Source: an uncultured Verrucomicrobiota bacterium (GTDB taxonomy: Bacteria; Verrucomicrobiota; Verrucomicrobiia; Limisphaerales; AAA164-E04). From it: a stretch of 47,050 nt of DNA. Under the pieces are notes generated by a model that worked only from the letters and a program-made list of their open reading frames with translations, was not told where the DNA came from and did no database searches. This document shows positions 24,283 to 33,737 of the stretch, piece by piece. Every line of letters begins with the position of its first letter. Positions within the stretch are counted from its first letter, which is position 1. Location: the NCBI GenBank assembly GCA_913061285.1, contig CAJXVR010000015.1:1-47050 (forward strand), given 5' to 3'. Position numbers and translations under genes: made by a program.

Positions 24283-26178
24283 TCACCAAACGATTCCGTA
24301 GTCATCACCGTGATCGCTCGCACCGCCTTGAAAGGTCTTGTTCTTATGGTCGAAGTAGATTGCAGTAATCGGCCCCGAAGTTCTTTTTTGAAAGAAAAGG
24401 CGGTAACCCTTTCTTTGGAGGTCCTTTTGTACCCACAGGGGAGTGTTTTCATTGATGACAAGCTTTCCGGGTTCTGATTGGTGAGTCTCGAAGGAACTCC
24501 GCATCTGGTAGTTATTGAAATTTGGGGCTTCGCAGGCTTCTTGGATATCCATGCCGAATTCGACAACATTGAGGAAGAATTGGAGCAAGTTTTGATCTTG
24601 AGTATCGCCCCCTTGAACGGCAAACGAAAGAAAAGGTTGGCCCTGCTTTAGAGCGATGCTTGGAGTCAAGGTAGCTCGGGGGCGTTTCCCTGGTGCGAGG
24701 ACATTGAACGGGTTTTCTCTTCTGTCCAGGACGAAACTCTGCATTCTCTGACTCATCCCGATGCCGGTTTTTCCAGCGATACAGGCGGGGAGCCAACCGC
24801 CGCTTGGTGTAATCGAAACGACCCATCCCGTTTTGTCCGCTGCTTGAATTGATGTCGTTCCGGCGAGAAAACCTCGCTGGTGTCTCCGAGCTACTTCGGG
24901 TTTGACGTCTGCTGGTAGATGAATTGCAGTTCTCGGCCATGCTTCGAGATACGATTTGAACGGATTCGATTTATTCTCAAACGGATAGGGATCACCAGGT
25001 TGAGTAAACGGGTTGTTATGGAACCAGTTAATGGAAGCGCTGCGCTGTCTGGCATATTCCTTTGAGAGGAGACCGATGATCGGTTCCACGGGAGGGAAAT
25101 AGGGATCCCCGTAGTAGAAGTCACGATCAGCGAACGCGAGGTTCATCGTTTGATAGAGGGTGTGAATGTACCGCGAACTATTGAATCCCAAGGCATTCAG
25201 ATCGAGAGGTTCCAAGATGTTCAAACATTGGAGCAGCACTGGTCCCTGTACCCAGGAGGTTAGTTTGTAGACGTCGATGGCCTTGTAGGATGTGCTCACG
25301 GGGTCTTCGATCTTTACCTCCCAGGTGGCAAGGTCTTTCATAGTGTGGAGTCCGCCTTGCTCCTGTGAGCTACGAACGAATTCTCGAGCGATATCGCCGT
25401 GGTAGAAACGGTCATAGGCTGCCATGATCGCTTCGATTCTTGATTTGCCTTCCTGTACGGCCTTGCTTTCGGTCTCAACAAGTCTTTCAAGTGTTTCGAG
25501 GAGATCGGGCTGGCGAAAAAGCTCACCCGGAAGGGGGGCTTCATGTGACTCGCCAAGGTGGGGAAGGAAAAGAGCCTTCGAGTAGGGCCATGATTTAAGG
25601 TCGGCTTTCTCAGCTTCAATTCGCTTGGACATACCCGCCTCAATCGGGTATCCCGCAGCAAGCTCCATTGCCGGTTGAATGACTTCTGCCAAAGACATGG
25701 ATCCGAATTGTGCCAGCATGACCATGAGCCCTCCCGGTGTGCCAGGGGTGAGTGCTGCGAGGGGGCCTTTTCCCGGTGGATAACGGAGGCCTCGATCGAG
25801 GAAAAAGTCTGGGCTGGCTCCGGTCGGGGCAACTCCGAGAGCGTTGATACCCACGACTCGTTCCTGTCGTGGGTCATAGATAAGGGCCTGTGTTTCGCCT
25901 CCCCAACTAAGATCGTCATACATTGTACAGACGGCTGCCAGCATGGCACATGCAGCGTCGACTGCGTTCCCTCCACGATCGAATATCTTCGCTCCCGCAG
26001 TTGCTCCGAGCGGTTTACCTGTAATCGCTATCCAATGCCGTCCATAGAGGCTCGGTTTGTTCGTGCGGGCTTCACAGAGGTGCGTCAGATAGGTCGTGAC
26101 CATGAGACACAGCAGGAGGATCCTTGTAGGGAGAATCCTCTGGGTTACTCCTATTAAGATCTGTCTTGGAGTTTGCAC
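24283..26178 (-). CDS. Gamma-glutamyltransferase family protein
   Basis: A 631-residue N-terminal-nucleophile hydrolase that in its family cleaves gamma-glutamyl bonds of glutathione and related peptides after self-processing into two subunits. The cleavage/nucleophile site is visible as AGTTSIQAADKTG, where T441 would become the N-terminal residue of the small subunit; the usual TTH triplet reads TTS. Upstream GGNAVDAACAM and GTPGGLMVML match the large subunit, and PSGGW the oxyanion region. A hydrophobic N-terminus (about 18-35) should direct export. The start is a GTG at 26178; the next Met (26103) lies inside the signal segment. It heads a two-gene operon with the creatininase-family gene. 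Exact substrate unknown. Confidence 0.88.
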   Translation of the reverse strand: MQTPRQILIGVTQRILPTRILLLCLMVTTYLTHLCEARTNKPSLYGRHWIAITGKPLGATAGAKIFDRGGNAVDAACAMLAAVCTMYDDLSWGGETQALIYDPRQERVVGINALGVAPTGASPDFFLDRGLRYPPGKGPLAALTPGTPGGLMVMLAQFGSMSLAEVIQPAMELAAGYPIEAGMSKRIEAEKADLKSWPYSKALFLPHLGESHEAPLPGELFRQPDLLETLERLVETESKAVQEGKSRIEAIMAAYDRFYHGDIAREFVRSSQEQGGLHTMKDLATWEVKIEDPVSTSYKAIDVYKLTSWVQGPVLLQCLNILEPLDLNALGFNSSRYIHTLYQTMNLAFADRDFYYGDPYFPPVEPIIGLLSKEYARQRSASINWFHNNPFTQPGDPYPFENKSNPFKSYLEAWPRTAIHLPADVKPEVARRHQRGFLAGTTSIQAADKTGWVVSITPSGGWLPACIAGKTGIGMSQRMQSFVLDRRENPFNVLAPGKRPRATLTPSIALKQGQPFLSFAVQGGDTQDQNLLQFFLNVVEFGMDIQEACEAPNFNNYQMRSSFETHQSEPGKLVINENTPLWVQKDLQRKGYRLFFQKRTSGPITAIYFDHKNKTFQGGASDHGDDYGIVW

Positions 26179-26325
26179 GGATTCTGATTATGGAACGATG
26201 AAGGCCGCTGTAAAGGGTTTCATGGATGTTGGTTCCGGCAGCCGGTCTGTGAATCGGCTTCTGGATTTGAGCATGATCTGAGATTGAACTGTTCGATCGT
26301 GAGCCATCGTGCCAAGAATGGGAGG

Positions 26326-27549
26326 ATGCCGTTCATCGAAAAGCTTGAGTGTGCGCTCTGTGGTTTGGAGCACAATGCGGAAGGGGTTCAAGGGCTATGC
26401 CAATCTTGTGCTCGACCACTGTGGGTGAAGTATGATTTGGCTTCGGTCGGGGCAAGCTTGAAGCGTGATGATCTGAAAGGGAGGCCCGAATCGATTTGGC
26501 GTTACTTTGAGCTTCTTCCGTTGAGGAGCCGTGAGTCGATCGTGTCCCTCGGAGAAGGGGTAACTCCATTGTTCCAAGCGAAGCGACTTGGGCGCTATCT
26601 CGGTTTGAATGAACTCTGGATCAAGGATGAGAGTCGCTTGCCAACGGGAAGTTTCAAAGCCCGCGGCATGGCGATGGCGATCTCGAAAGCGAACGAACTT
26701 GGTGTTAAGTCTGTTGCGGTTCCAACGGCAGGGAATGCTGGGGGTGCTCTTTCCGCCTATGCGGCTCGAGCTGGTCTTCCCGCTCACGTTTTGATGCCCT
26801 ATGATACTCCTATCGTCAATCAGCGTGAGGCATCACTTCTCGGTGCTAAAACGGTCTTGATCGAGGGCTTGATTGACGATTGCGGGCGCATGGTCAAAGA
26901 GGGCGCTGCCCACCTTGGTTGGTTCGATGTTTCAACATTGAAAGAACCTTATCGAATTGAAGGAAAGAAAACGATGGGACTAGAGCTTGCAGAACAGTTT
27001 GATTGGTCCCTTCCTGATGTTGTGCTTTATCCCACCGGGGGGGGGACGGGCTTGATTGGAATGTGGAAGGCCTTTGCGGAATTGAATGAACTGGGGTGGC
27101 TGAATAGTGCCAATCGTCCTAGAATGGTCGCTTGCCAGGCCGAAGGCTGTGATCCTATCGTGCGTGCCTTTGAGTCTGGGGCCCGCCATGCAGCTCGGGT
27201 TCCGAATGCAACAACCCAAGCCGCGGGGATTCGGGTGCCGGCTGCTGTTGGCGATTTCATGATTCTTGATGCGATTCGTGAGAGTCAGGGATTGGCCGTG
27301 AGAGCCCCGGAGAAGGATATCCAACCTTGGATGGAGCGTGCCAGTTGTTTGGAGGGGGTCTCACTTTGCCCCGAGTCAGCAATTTGTCTCGCTGCGGCAT
27401 CTCAACTCTTGAGTGATGGGACAATCTCCAAGAGCGACCGCGTGGTCTTGTTTAACACGGGAGCAGCTCAAAAGTATGTTGAGCTCTTGCCGAAGAATCC
27501 CGTGCGGGTTGACCCTTCAGATGGTGAATGGTGGAAGCGGCTGGGCTAG
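26326..27549 (+). CDS. thrC: Threonine synthase (zinc-ribbon type)
   Basis: A PLP-dependent fold-type II enzyme converting O-phosphohomoserine to threonine and phosphate in the cytoplasm. An N-terminal zinc ribbon is visible (C9, C12, C25, C28), then SLGEGVTPLF, the PLP lysine in PTGSFKARGM (K111), TAGNAGGALSAYAA and the phosphate-binding YPTGGGTGLIGM. Length is 407 residues from the ATG at 26326. GGAGG directly touches this ATG, which is too close for a useful ribosome-binding site; in-frame GTG (26299) and TTG (26284) starts are alternatives, so the first codon is unsure. It is divergent from the gamma-glutamyltransferase gene. Confusion with threonine deaminase or cysteine synthase is unlikely because of the zinc ribbon. 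Confidence 0.88.
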   Translation: MPFIEKLECALCGLEHNAEGVQGLCQSCARPLWVKYDLASVGASLKRDDLKGRPESIWRYFELLPLRSRESIVSLGEGVTPLFQAKRLGRYLGLNELWIKDESRLPTGSFKARGMAMAISKANELGVKSVAVPTAGNAGGALSAYAARAGLPAHVLMPYDTPIVNQREASLLGAKTVLIEGLIDDCGRMVKEGAAHLGWFDVSTLKEPYRIEGKKTMGLELAEQFDWSLPDVVLYPTGGGTGLIGMWKAFAELNELGWLNSANRPRMVACQAEGCDPIVRAFESGARHAARVPNATTQAAGIRVPAAVGDFMILDAIRESQGLAVRAPEKDIQPWMERASCLEGVSLCPESAICLAAASQLLSDGTISKSDRVVLFNTGAAQKYVELLPKNPVRVDPSDGEWWKRLG

Positions 27550-27552
27550 CGC

Positions 27553-28260
27553 TCAGGCGATCGGATTCCACTCGTGGCGTGCTTTGCTGAGACCCAAGAT
27601 CCCTGATTCAAACGACCGTAAGGATTGGCCGGCGAAGGGATGTTGATGAGGGTTTAGTGATAGAAAGCCCTCGAGCTCTGGCAGGGCTTTGATCTTGATC
27701 TGCTGTCCTGACTCACGAACTTTGATGGATTCTGCCTCGTATTCTTCAATGAGTGGGCAAAATGCTGCGTCAATAAAACCAAGCTGATCAGCGAGGAGGT
27801 TGGCTTGGGTGTAACCGAGGTGATAGTCTCTGACGCGGTTGGAGTTGGATCGGAAAATGAGTTGTGCTCGGAGAAACGTGCTAAGAGAGCGCTCGTAGAG
27901 TTTAGGATCTACGAGTGATTCCTTGTGGGCGTCAACTCCGGATTCGAAGCCAATACTTGCTCGGAACTCATGGATCACTTGCATGACCTCGAGATGGGCG
28001 TCTCTTAGTTCTCGATAGACAAACACTAGGTCCGCCCGTCGGGCTGCTCTCAGATCTCTCTCGATCGTGAATACGCGATAAGCGAGAGTTCCAAGCCCCG
28101 CCAAAACGATTGTGAGGAGGAATCGGAATACCAAGAGAAAGAGCTCCTGATCGAACTTGTTCTTGAGAGTCCGGTCGTAGGCAAGGAAGAAGGCGATCGC
28201 GATCGTGGCAACAATAACAAAAACTGTGACGATGATTGTCAGACTAAAGTTCTTCTTCAT
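27553..28260 (-). CDS. Two-helix membrane protein of unknown function
   Basis: A 235-residue protein with two N-terminal membrane helices (about 7-27 and 41-63), separated by a short loop with KNKFDQELF, followed by a roughly 170-residue soluble region rich in charged helices (FTIERDLRAARRADLVFVYRE). No motif I know is present. The ATG at 28260 begins with MKK, a normal membrane-protein start. The stop at 27553 is only three bases from the convergent threonine synthase stop. The gene is divergent from the PQQ-propeller gene with 96-114 bp between them, so it has its own promoter. I do not assign a function. Confidence 0.65.
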   Translation of the reverse strand: MKKNFSLTIIVTVFVIVATIAIAFFLAYDRTLKNKFDQELFLLVFRFLLTIVLAGLGTLAYRVFTIERDLRAARRADLVFVYRELRDAHLEVMQVIHEFRASIGFESGVDAHKESLVDPKLYERSLSTFLRAQLIFRSNSNRVRDYHLGYTQANLLADQLGFIDAAFCPLIEEYEAESIKVRESGQQIKIKALPELEGFLSLNPHQHPFAGQSLRSFESGILGLSKARHEWNPIA

Positions 28261-28374
28261 TGCAGGGCTCCATGAGATCGCTTATCTCCAACAAATGTCA
28301 AGGAAGAGAATGTTTTTCGGTGACCTCTAAGCTCGAGTGGTTGTCACTACTCCTAGATGCTATTGGACTTATTG

Positions 28375-29706
28375 ATGTTGGTGACACGGTTCACCAAGAG
28401 CTGTTTGGTGTTCTCTCTAGTCGCTGCGTGCCTTGGTGGGCGAAGCTATTCTGCAGGCATTCCGTCCGACTGGAACGAGTGGCGAGGAGCCACCGGGAAT
28501 GGTAGTTCACTGGATGCTAAGCCGCCAACGACTTGGTCTGAGTCTAAGAACATCGCCTGGAAAGTAGCCCTGCCAGGGAAAGGGCACGCAACGCCCATTA
28601 TATCAAATGGGAGAGTCTACATTTCTTCTGCAATTCCCGTTGGGCCCAAAAAATCGCCGATTTTCAACCCTGCCCCCGGAGCGCACGATAATTTTCCGGT
28701 GGATCAGGAGCACCGATTTGTCGTTGCCGCTATTGATGTGGCTTCTGGAAAAACAATTTGGGAGACTGAGGTAGCTCGGACGCTGCCCCATGAAGGCGGG
28801 CATTATACGGCGAGTCTGGCTTCTCATTCGCCGCTTACTGATGGGACGCTCGTTTTCGCGTACTTTGGATCGCGCGGGCTGCATGCGCTCGATCTCTCTG
28901 GCAATCTTGTCTGGAAACAAGAATTTGGGCACATGGAAACACGGCATGCGCATGGCGAGGGATCCTCTCCAGCGCTCAAAGAAGGCATTCTAGTCGTCAA
29001 TTGGGATCACGAAAAACAGTCCTTTATTGCTGCCTATGATGCGCGCAGTGGGAGGGAACTGTGGCGATCGAATCGAAACGAGATGACATCTTGGTCAACC
29101 CCGCTGATCGTATCTCACCAGGGATCTCATCAAGTCATTGTCAGTGCAACCGAACGAGTTCGCTCCTACGAATTACGAACCGGTCAATTAATTTGGGAGT
29201 GTTCAGGTCTCGCTCGGAATGTGGTAGCCTCGCCCGTTCATCATGAGGGGGTCGTGATCGTTGGAAATAGCTATGACAAGCAGGCAATGATGGCGATTCG
29301 ATTAGAAGGTGCAAAGGGGGACATCAGTGGTTCCGCCAACGTTCTTTGGTCCTCGACGCGGATGACGCCCTACGTGCCATCACCGCTGATGTACAAAGGA
29401 GTGCTTTACTTTCTTAGGCACAATCAAGCGGTCTTGTCCTGCCTTAATCCGATGACGGGAGAAACGTTGCGAGGCCCCTTTCGGCTCGGTGGATTGCGAG
29501 AGATCTTCGCTTCGCCAGTTGCTGCAGATGATCGCGTCTACATCGTGGGGAAGGGGGGGGCGACTCTGGTGTTTAGTCACGAGGCCGAGCCCCGGGTTCT
29601 GGCTCTGAACAAACTTGAGGATCGATTCAGTGCATCGCCCGCTTTGGTAGGCGATGCACTGTTTCTTCGAGGAGAATCGTTCCTTTACTGTATTAAGGAA
29701 GAGTGA
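28375..29706 (+). CDS. Secreted PQQ-like beta-propeller protein
   Basis: A 443-residue exported protein made of repeated propeller blades of the PQQ-binding-like type: WRGATGNG at the start of the mature part, then repeats such as HATPIISNGRVYISSA, TIWETEVA, LVFAYFGSRGLHALDL, ELWRSNRNE and LIWECSG. In Verrucomicrobiota and Planctomycetota such proteins are common in the periplasm; no alcohol-dehydrogenase catalytic residues or BamB features are obvious. The start is uncertain: ATG 28357 or the ATG at 28375, which gives a cleaner signal sequence. LVAAC at residues 14-18 (28375 start) resembles a lipobox, so it may be a lipoprotein. It ends 48 bp before the convergent DUF1080 gene. Confidence 0.82.
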   Translation: MLVTRFTKSCLVFSLVAACLGGRSYSAGIPSDWNEWRGATGNGSSLDAKPPTTWSESKNIAWKVALPGKGHATPIISNGRVYISSAIPVGPKKSPIFNPAPGAHDNFPVDQEHRFVVAAIDVASGKTIWETEVARTLPHEGGHYTASLASHSPLTDGTLVFAYFGSRGLHALDLSGNLVWKQEFGHMETRHAHGEGSSPALKEGILVVNWDHEKQSFIAAYDARSGRELWRSNRNEMTSWSTPLIVSHQGSHQVIVSATERVRSYELRTGQLIWECSGLARNVVASPVHHEGVVIVGNSYDKQAMMAIRLEGAKGDISGSANVLWSSTRMTPYVPSPLMYKGVLYFLRHNQAVLSCLNPMTGETLRGPFRLGGLREIFASPVAADDRVYIVGKGGATLVFSHEAEPRVLALNKLEDRFSASPALVGDALFLRGESFLYCIKEE

Positions 29707-29753
29707 GGGAACGCGTTTAGTTTTTGCCCCGCATTCCGGCTAACCTAGTAGCG

Positions 29754-30446
29754 CTAGAGGGGGCGAATCTTGATGTTCCGATATGCCACTTCGTTTCCAT
29801 GATCTTGTAGGCAAAGATGCCCTTTGGTTGGAACGCCAAATTTCGCCATGCGACTGAATTTGCTTTTTGCAACTCGTTCGTCCCAATCGGCACTGCCCTT
29901 AACGAACTCATAGTATTTGACCCCATTCATCCAGAGCTCGCCTTTTTCCGGGGTTAATCTGAATCTTACGCGATTCCATTCTCCGGCTGGGTAGGTGGCA
30001 TCAATATCGGGCTTGTAGAGCTGGTAGAGCCATCCTGAGAGTTGTGGGTCATGGCCATCCTTGTTGTCCTGGATTTGAATCTCGGGGCCGGTTTTCCACG
30101 CGGTGTTTTCCTCTTCGGTAGAGTGAAACATGATTCCGCTGTTGCCACCTTTCGAAATCTTGTATTCAAGAGAAAGTTCAAAAGCCCCAAATTGTTCTTT
30201 CGTGATTATGGTGCCTGCTCCCTTGGAGGCTCTGACGAGCGCGCCGTCGATGACTGCCCATCCGTCGCTAACAGTGTCTTTTCTGAACGTTCTCCATTCA
30301 TTTTTGGATTCTCCGTCAAACAGGAGCTTCCATCCGTCTGCTTTTTCGGCTGACGAAAGGCGGTTGTGTTCCGCTGCGGATAGGCTGAGAGATCCTAGCC
30401 CGATGAGGGCGATGATGAGGCTTCGATGAATTGAAATCTTGTGCAT
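29754..30446 (-). CDS. Secreted DUF1080 (3-keto-disaccharide hydrolase-like) protein
   Basis: A 230-residue protein with a signal peptide (SLIIALIGLGSLSLSAAE) and one DUF1080 beta-jelly-roll domain. The usual marks are GWKLLFDGESKNEWR, WAVIDGALVR, FELSLEYKISKGGNSGIMF, EIQIQDNKD, PAGEWNRVRFRL and the ending GHLCLQDHGNEVAYRNIKI. Some members hydrolyse 3-keto-disaccharides, but most are untested. It is a single-domain protein of standard length. It is convergent with the PQQ-propeller gene and co-directional with the downstream-lying quinone reductase gene (122 bp away), so joint transcription is uncertain. Confidence 0.87.
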   Translation of the reverse strand: MHKISIHRSLIIALIGLGSLSLSAAEHNRLSSAEKADGWKLLFDGESKNEWRTFRKDTVSDGWAVIDGALVRASKGAGTIITKEQFGAFELSLEYKISKGGNSGIMFHSTEEENTAWKTGPEIQIQDNKDGHDPQLSGWLYQLYKPDIDATYPAGEWNRVRFRLTPEKGELWMNGVKYYEFVKGSADWDERVAKSKFSRMAKFGVPTKGHLCLQDHGNEVAYRNIKIRPL

Positions 30447-30568
30447 TTCGATGATCTTAGAAGGTTCATTCAGCCCTTTCCAACAGAAATTGCCAGGTGA
30501 ACTCTCTTTTCGTTGTTGCTTGCGGCGAGATCTTCCTTCTGTCCTGTCTCGACGAATCTAGTTAGGAG

Positions 30569-31561
30569 CTAGGGAGTAAGGACGATTTTTCCGTGAAGGG
30601 TTCCCGCTGAGTGAATGGTGTTGGCTTCTTGAAGTTCGTGGGCTTTTGCCGCTTCAGAGAGAGGGAAGCGCTTCCCAATGTTGGCTCGAATGTGTCCATT
30701 TTCGATCCAATTCGCTATATCGGCGGCACATTTCTCTTGATCAGCCGCAGATGCTTTAAACATCGCGAAGCCGTGTAATGAGCATCCCTTGACATAGAAC
30801 GGTCCTACGGGAAATGGGGGTTGAGCGTCGCGGCCTGCCATGACGACCATCCGGCCATTTTCGGCGAGCAGATCGATGCTAGCGTTGAAGTCCGGATGTC
30901 GTTGAGTTTCCCAAAATATATCGACTCCTTGAGCCGTTTTCCTGGCTACAACCGCGCCGACGTCCTCAGATTTGTGATTGATGACCACATCGGCTCCCAG
31001 GCTTTGGCAGATCGCCGCCCGTTCGTCCGATCCTGCGGTGGCTATCACTTTGGCTCCCATCGCTTTCCCTATTTGGATAACGGCTGATCCGACGCCGCCA
31101 GCCCCGCCATTGACGAGAAGGGTTTCCCCTCTCCTAAGTAAGGCTCTTTGGCATAAGCCAAGGTGAGCCGTGATACATACCAGAGCAAGCGCGGCAATAT
31201 CCTCATCGCTACAGTTTTGGGGCGTTTGATAGCAAAAGGATTGATCGACGGTGATTCTTTCAGCGAAGGTTCCTTGCCTTCCGAGTAGGCCCTGATTGGA
31301 GCCCCACACTCGATCCCCGACTTTAAAACCTCTCACCTCTGAACCGAGGGATCGGATCGTTCCCGCAAAATCACATCCAACAACGAAGGGAAGGGGAAGC
31401 GGCATAGGGATCATCCCCCCTCTAATATAGGTATCGATCGGATTGACTGCTACGGCGCCAACTTCTATCAACAACTCCGTTGCTTTTGGCACTGCTTCAG
31501 GTAGCTCTCCGAAGGTGATCTTGGAAGGAGGGCCCGTTTCGGTGATGAAGGCAGCTTTCAT
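30569..31561 (-). CDS. Zinc-independent medium-chain dehydrogenase/reductase (quinone oxidoreductase-like)
   Basis: A 330-residue MDR-superfamily oxidoreductase. The N-terminal GroES-like domain shows AVNPIDTYIRGG, VGCDFAGTI and FKVGDRVWG. The Rossmann domain has NGGAGGVGSAVIQIGKAMGA (151-170) for NAD(P)H binding. The catalytic zinc ligands of alcohol dehydrogenases are missing, and the sequence resembles NADPH:quinone reductases, which reduce quinones or enones in the cytoplasm. The ATG at 31561 gives MKAAFITETG, the usual family start. It lies between the DUF1080 and sugar-kinase genes on the same strand, without overlap. Substrate is not predictable from sequence alone. Confidence 0.88.
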   Translation of the reverse strand: MKAAFITETGPPSKITFGELPEAVPKATELLIEVGAVAVNPIDTYIRGGMIPMPLPLPFVVGCDFAGTIRSLGSEVRGFKVGDRVWGSNQGLLGRQGTFAERITVDQSFCYQTPQNCSDEDIAALALVCITAHLGLCQRALLRRGETLLVNGGAGGVGSAVIQIGKAMGAKVIATAGSDERAAICQSLGADVVINHKSEDVGAVVARKTAQGVDIFWETQRHPDFNASIDLLAENGRMVVMAGRDAQPPFPVGPFYVKGCSLHGFAMFKASAADQEKCAADIANWIENGHIRANIGKRFPLSEAAKAHELQEANTIHSAGTLHGKIVLTP

Positions 31562-31635
31562 TTGCAGAAGGGATGATTTTGGTTTCGGTTGTGACGAGTT
31601 GTGCGGGCCTTGCGAATGGATGCCGAGGTTGTGTG

Positions 31636-32745
31636 CTAGAGTGAGTCTACGAACTTCTGCATGGATTCTTCCTGTTCGACTATAGAACGGACCAATTTGA
31701 ATTGGGTCCGAGCTCGATCGAGATTGTGCCCCTGCCGGTGAACTCGGAAGTAGTGATCGCCGGAGAGGTAGTCGGTGAGAAAGCGGAGGCCGATTGTAAA
31801 AGCGATTAATTTTCCGGAAAAAGATAGCAGGGATTTTTCCTTTGACGTTAAGAACGCACCCGCAGTGCTCAAGTATCCTTTGACGAGTTCCTGGAAAGTT
31901 GGCATCTGCATAACGACGCGATCGAGGTCTCGTTCATCTTCAAGCGTTGGGCTGGTTGTTGTGCGAACCATATCTCCAAAATCATAGAGGACTGTGCCGG
32001 GCATGACAGTATCGAGATCAACAACACACATCGATCTTCCGGACTTTTTGTCCATCATGACGTTGTTGAATTTTGTGTCGTTGTGAGTCACTCGCTCCGG
32101 AATTTCGCCGGAATCCAATCCTTTTAAAATGACGTCGACGAGGGCTTCATTTTCGAGGCAGAAATCGATCTCAGGTTTCGCGTTGGCTGCTCGATTAGCG
32201 TGATCTTGTTCAATTGCCTTGAGGAGTGCGTTGAACCGAACCCGTGAGTTGTGAAACTGCGGAATGGTTTCATGGAGTCGTTCGCCAGGGAGGTCCGAAA
32301 GATAGTTTTGAAAGGAACCGAATGCGTGGCCTGCTTCGAATGCCTGTTTTGGAGACTCGACAGATTCGAAGCTTTGGACGCCTTCAACAAAAACGAAGGT
32401 GCGCCAGAAATCCCCGTCAGGATTGACGAAAAATGACTCGCCGGTTCGAGTGGGGACGACAATGAGGACTCGTCGGGTGATATCCTTCGTTGATTCGTTT
32501 TCGAGGCGTGATCTGATGTGGCTTGTCACTCGCATCAGGTTACCCATGACTTCATCTGGCGCTTGGAATACGTGCCGATTTATTTTCTGGTGGATATATC
32601 GAACATTAACGCCGCCCTGTGCATATGTCGCTGTGTAAGTTTCATTGATATGCCCAATCTTGCAGGCTTCGGCATGAAGAATTTCGCCGTAGATTTGAAA
32701 ACGTTTTGAAATGTCTTGCAGTTGATCTTCGCGATAGCTGGACAT
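31636..32745 (-). CDS. APH-fold sugar kinase, NahK-like (putative N-acetylhexosamine 1-kinase)
   Basis: A 369-residue protein with the aminoglycoside-phosphotransferase fold. The catalytic loop is THNDTKFNN (H221, D223) and the metal-binding motif is VVDLDTVMPG (D243, D245), followed by YDFGDMVRT. The DLDTxMPG and DFGD signature resembles N-acetylhexosamine 1-kinases such as NahK more than antibiotic-modifying enzymes, so I favour phosphorylation of GlcNAc/GalNAc at C1. The nearby nagB (33738) and galE (374) would suit an amino-sugar or galactose salvage role, but they are not in the same operon. An antibiotic-resistance role is unlikely for this subgroup. Confidence 0.75.
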   Translation of the reverse strand: MSSYREDQLQDISKRFQIYGEILHAEACKIGHINETYTATYAQGGVNVRYIHQKINRHVFQAPDEVMGNLMRVTSHIRSRLENESTKDITRRVLIVVPTRTGESFFVNPDGDFWRTFVFVEGVQSFESVESPKQAFEAGHAFGSFQNYLSDLPGERLHETIPQFHNSRVRFNALLKAIEQDHANRAANAKPEIDFCLENEALVDVILKGLDSGEIPERVTHNDTKFNNVMMDKKSGRSMCVVDLDTVMPGTVLYDFGDMVRTTTSPTLEDERDLDRVVMQMPTFQELVKGYLSTAGAFLTSKEKSLLSFSGKLIAFTIGLRFLTDYLSGDHYFRVHRQGHNLDRARTQFKLVRSIVEQEESMQKFVDSL

Positions 32746-32866
32746 AGTTCTTTTTGTTGGCTCCTAAACCTCGTCAAGAGCAGAATTGCTGCCGATGAGG
32801 TTAACTGAGAATTGAAATCTAATCTAGCCAGAAACTCTCGGCTGTGTTCTGTTGGGTTTCGAGAGT

Positions 32867-33649
32867 ATGAGTCTGGACCCTGAGTCATCAAACGAGCAAG
32901 GCGTCGCACCACTCGAGAAGCGTGCCCCTTTTTCTGGTGGGACGCTCTATTTGGTCGCGACTCCGATCGGCAATCTTGAAGATATCAGTTTTCGTGCTCT
33001 CAGGCTGTTGCGGGAAGCGGATCTTCTTTTCTGTGAGGACACTCGGCATACCGGGAGGCTTTTGAAGGCCTTCGATATTAGACGGTCCACCCTAAGCCTC
33101 CACAAATTTAACGAAAAAAGTCGAGAATCTCGTGTGCTTTCGGAGCTGGGAAATGGCGGAGTCGTTGGCTTGGTGAGCGATGCAGGGAGTCCGGGGATCA
33201 GCGATCCGGGATCTCGACTTGCCGCCGCGGTATGGGATGGAGGGTTCCGAGTGGAGGCGATCCCGGGGGCCTGCGCTATGGTAACGGCGCTGTCCGTGAG
33301 CGGTTTGAATTGTGATGAGTTCTTTTTTGCTGGATTTTTAGCCGTGAAAAGTGGGCGTCGGGCTCGGCAATTGGAACGTGCGAGTCTCCTAGATTCCGCG
33401 GTCGTTTTTTATGAATCGCCGCATCGCATCCCAAAGCTACTGGTTGAATTGGAACAATGGTTCCCAAATCGAAGAGTTGCCGTTTGCCGAGAGTTGACGA
33501 AAAAGTTTGAGGAAGTAACTCGGGGAGAGATGGCATTAGTGGTGGAAACACTAAAGGGACGAAAGGCTAGGGGAGAATTCGTTGTTGTCGTCGGGCCGGT
33601 CGAAAAGGTCAAGAAAGTTGGAAAATCCTCCTCTGATCTAACTTTCTAG
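32867..33649 (+). CDS. rsmI: 16S rRNA (cytidine1402-2'-O)-methyltransferase
   Basis: A SAM-dependent tetrapyrrole-methylase-fold enzyme that adds the 2'-O-methyl group to C1402 of 16S rRNA. Visible motifs: LYLVATPIGNLEDISFRAL near the start, FCEDTRHTGRLL, LVSDAGSPGISDPG (SAM/product loop) and VVFYESPHRI, with CRELTKKFEEV late in the chain. Length is about 260 residues from the ATG at 32867, about 20 residues longer at the N-terminus than many homologues; a TTG at 32852 is also in frame. It is divergent from the NahK-like gene and precedes nagB by 88 bp on the same strand. Confidence 0.93.
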   Translation: MSLDPESSNEQGVAPLEKRAPFSGGTLYLVATPIGNLEDISFRALRLLREADLLFCEDTRHTGRLLKAFDIRRSTLSLHKFNEKSRESRVLSELGNGGVVGLVSDAGSPGISDPGSRLAAAVWDGGFRVEAIPGACAMVTALSVSGLNCDEFFFAGFLAVKSGRRARQLERASLLDSAVVFYESPHRIPKLLVELEQWFPNRRVAVCRELTKKFEEVTRGEMALVVETLKGRKARGEFVVVVGPVEKVKKVGKSSSDLTF

Positions 33650-33737
33650 CAAAGAATTTTCTCGACCTCGCCCCTGATTCGTTTTTCAACTTGTCTGAAT
33701 GGTTTTATGAAGGGCGAAAACCTTCAGTCTTTTTATA

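Noticed and set aside
31636..32745. Aminoglycoside resistance gene
   Set aside because: The DLDTxMPG / DFGD signature fits sugar 1-kinases of the NahK type better than antibiotic phosphotransferases.
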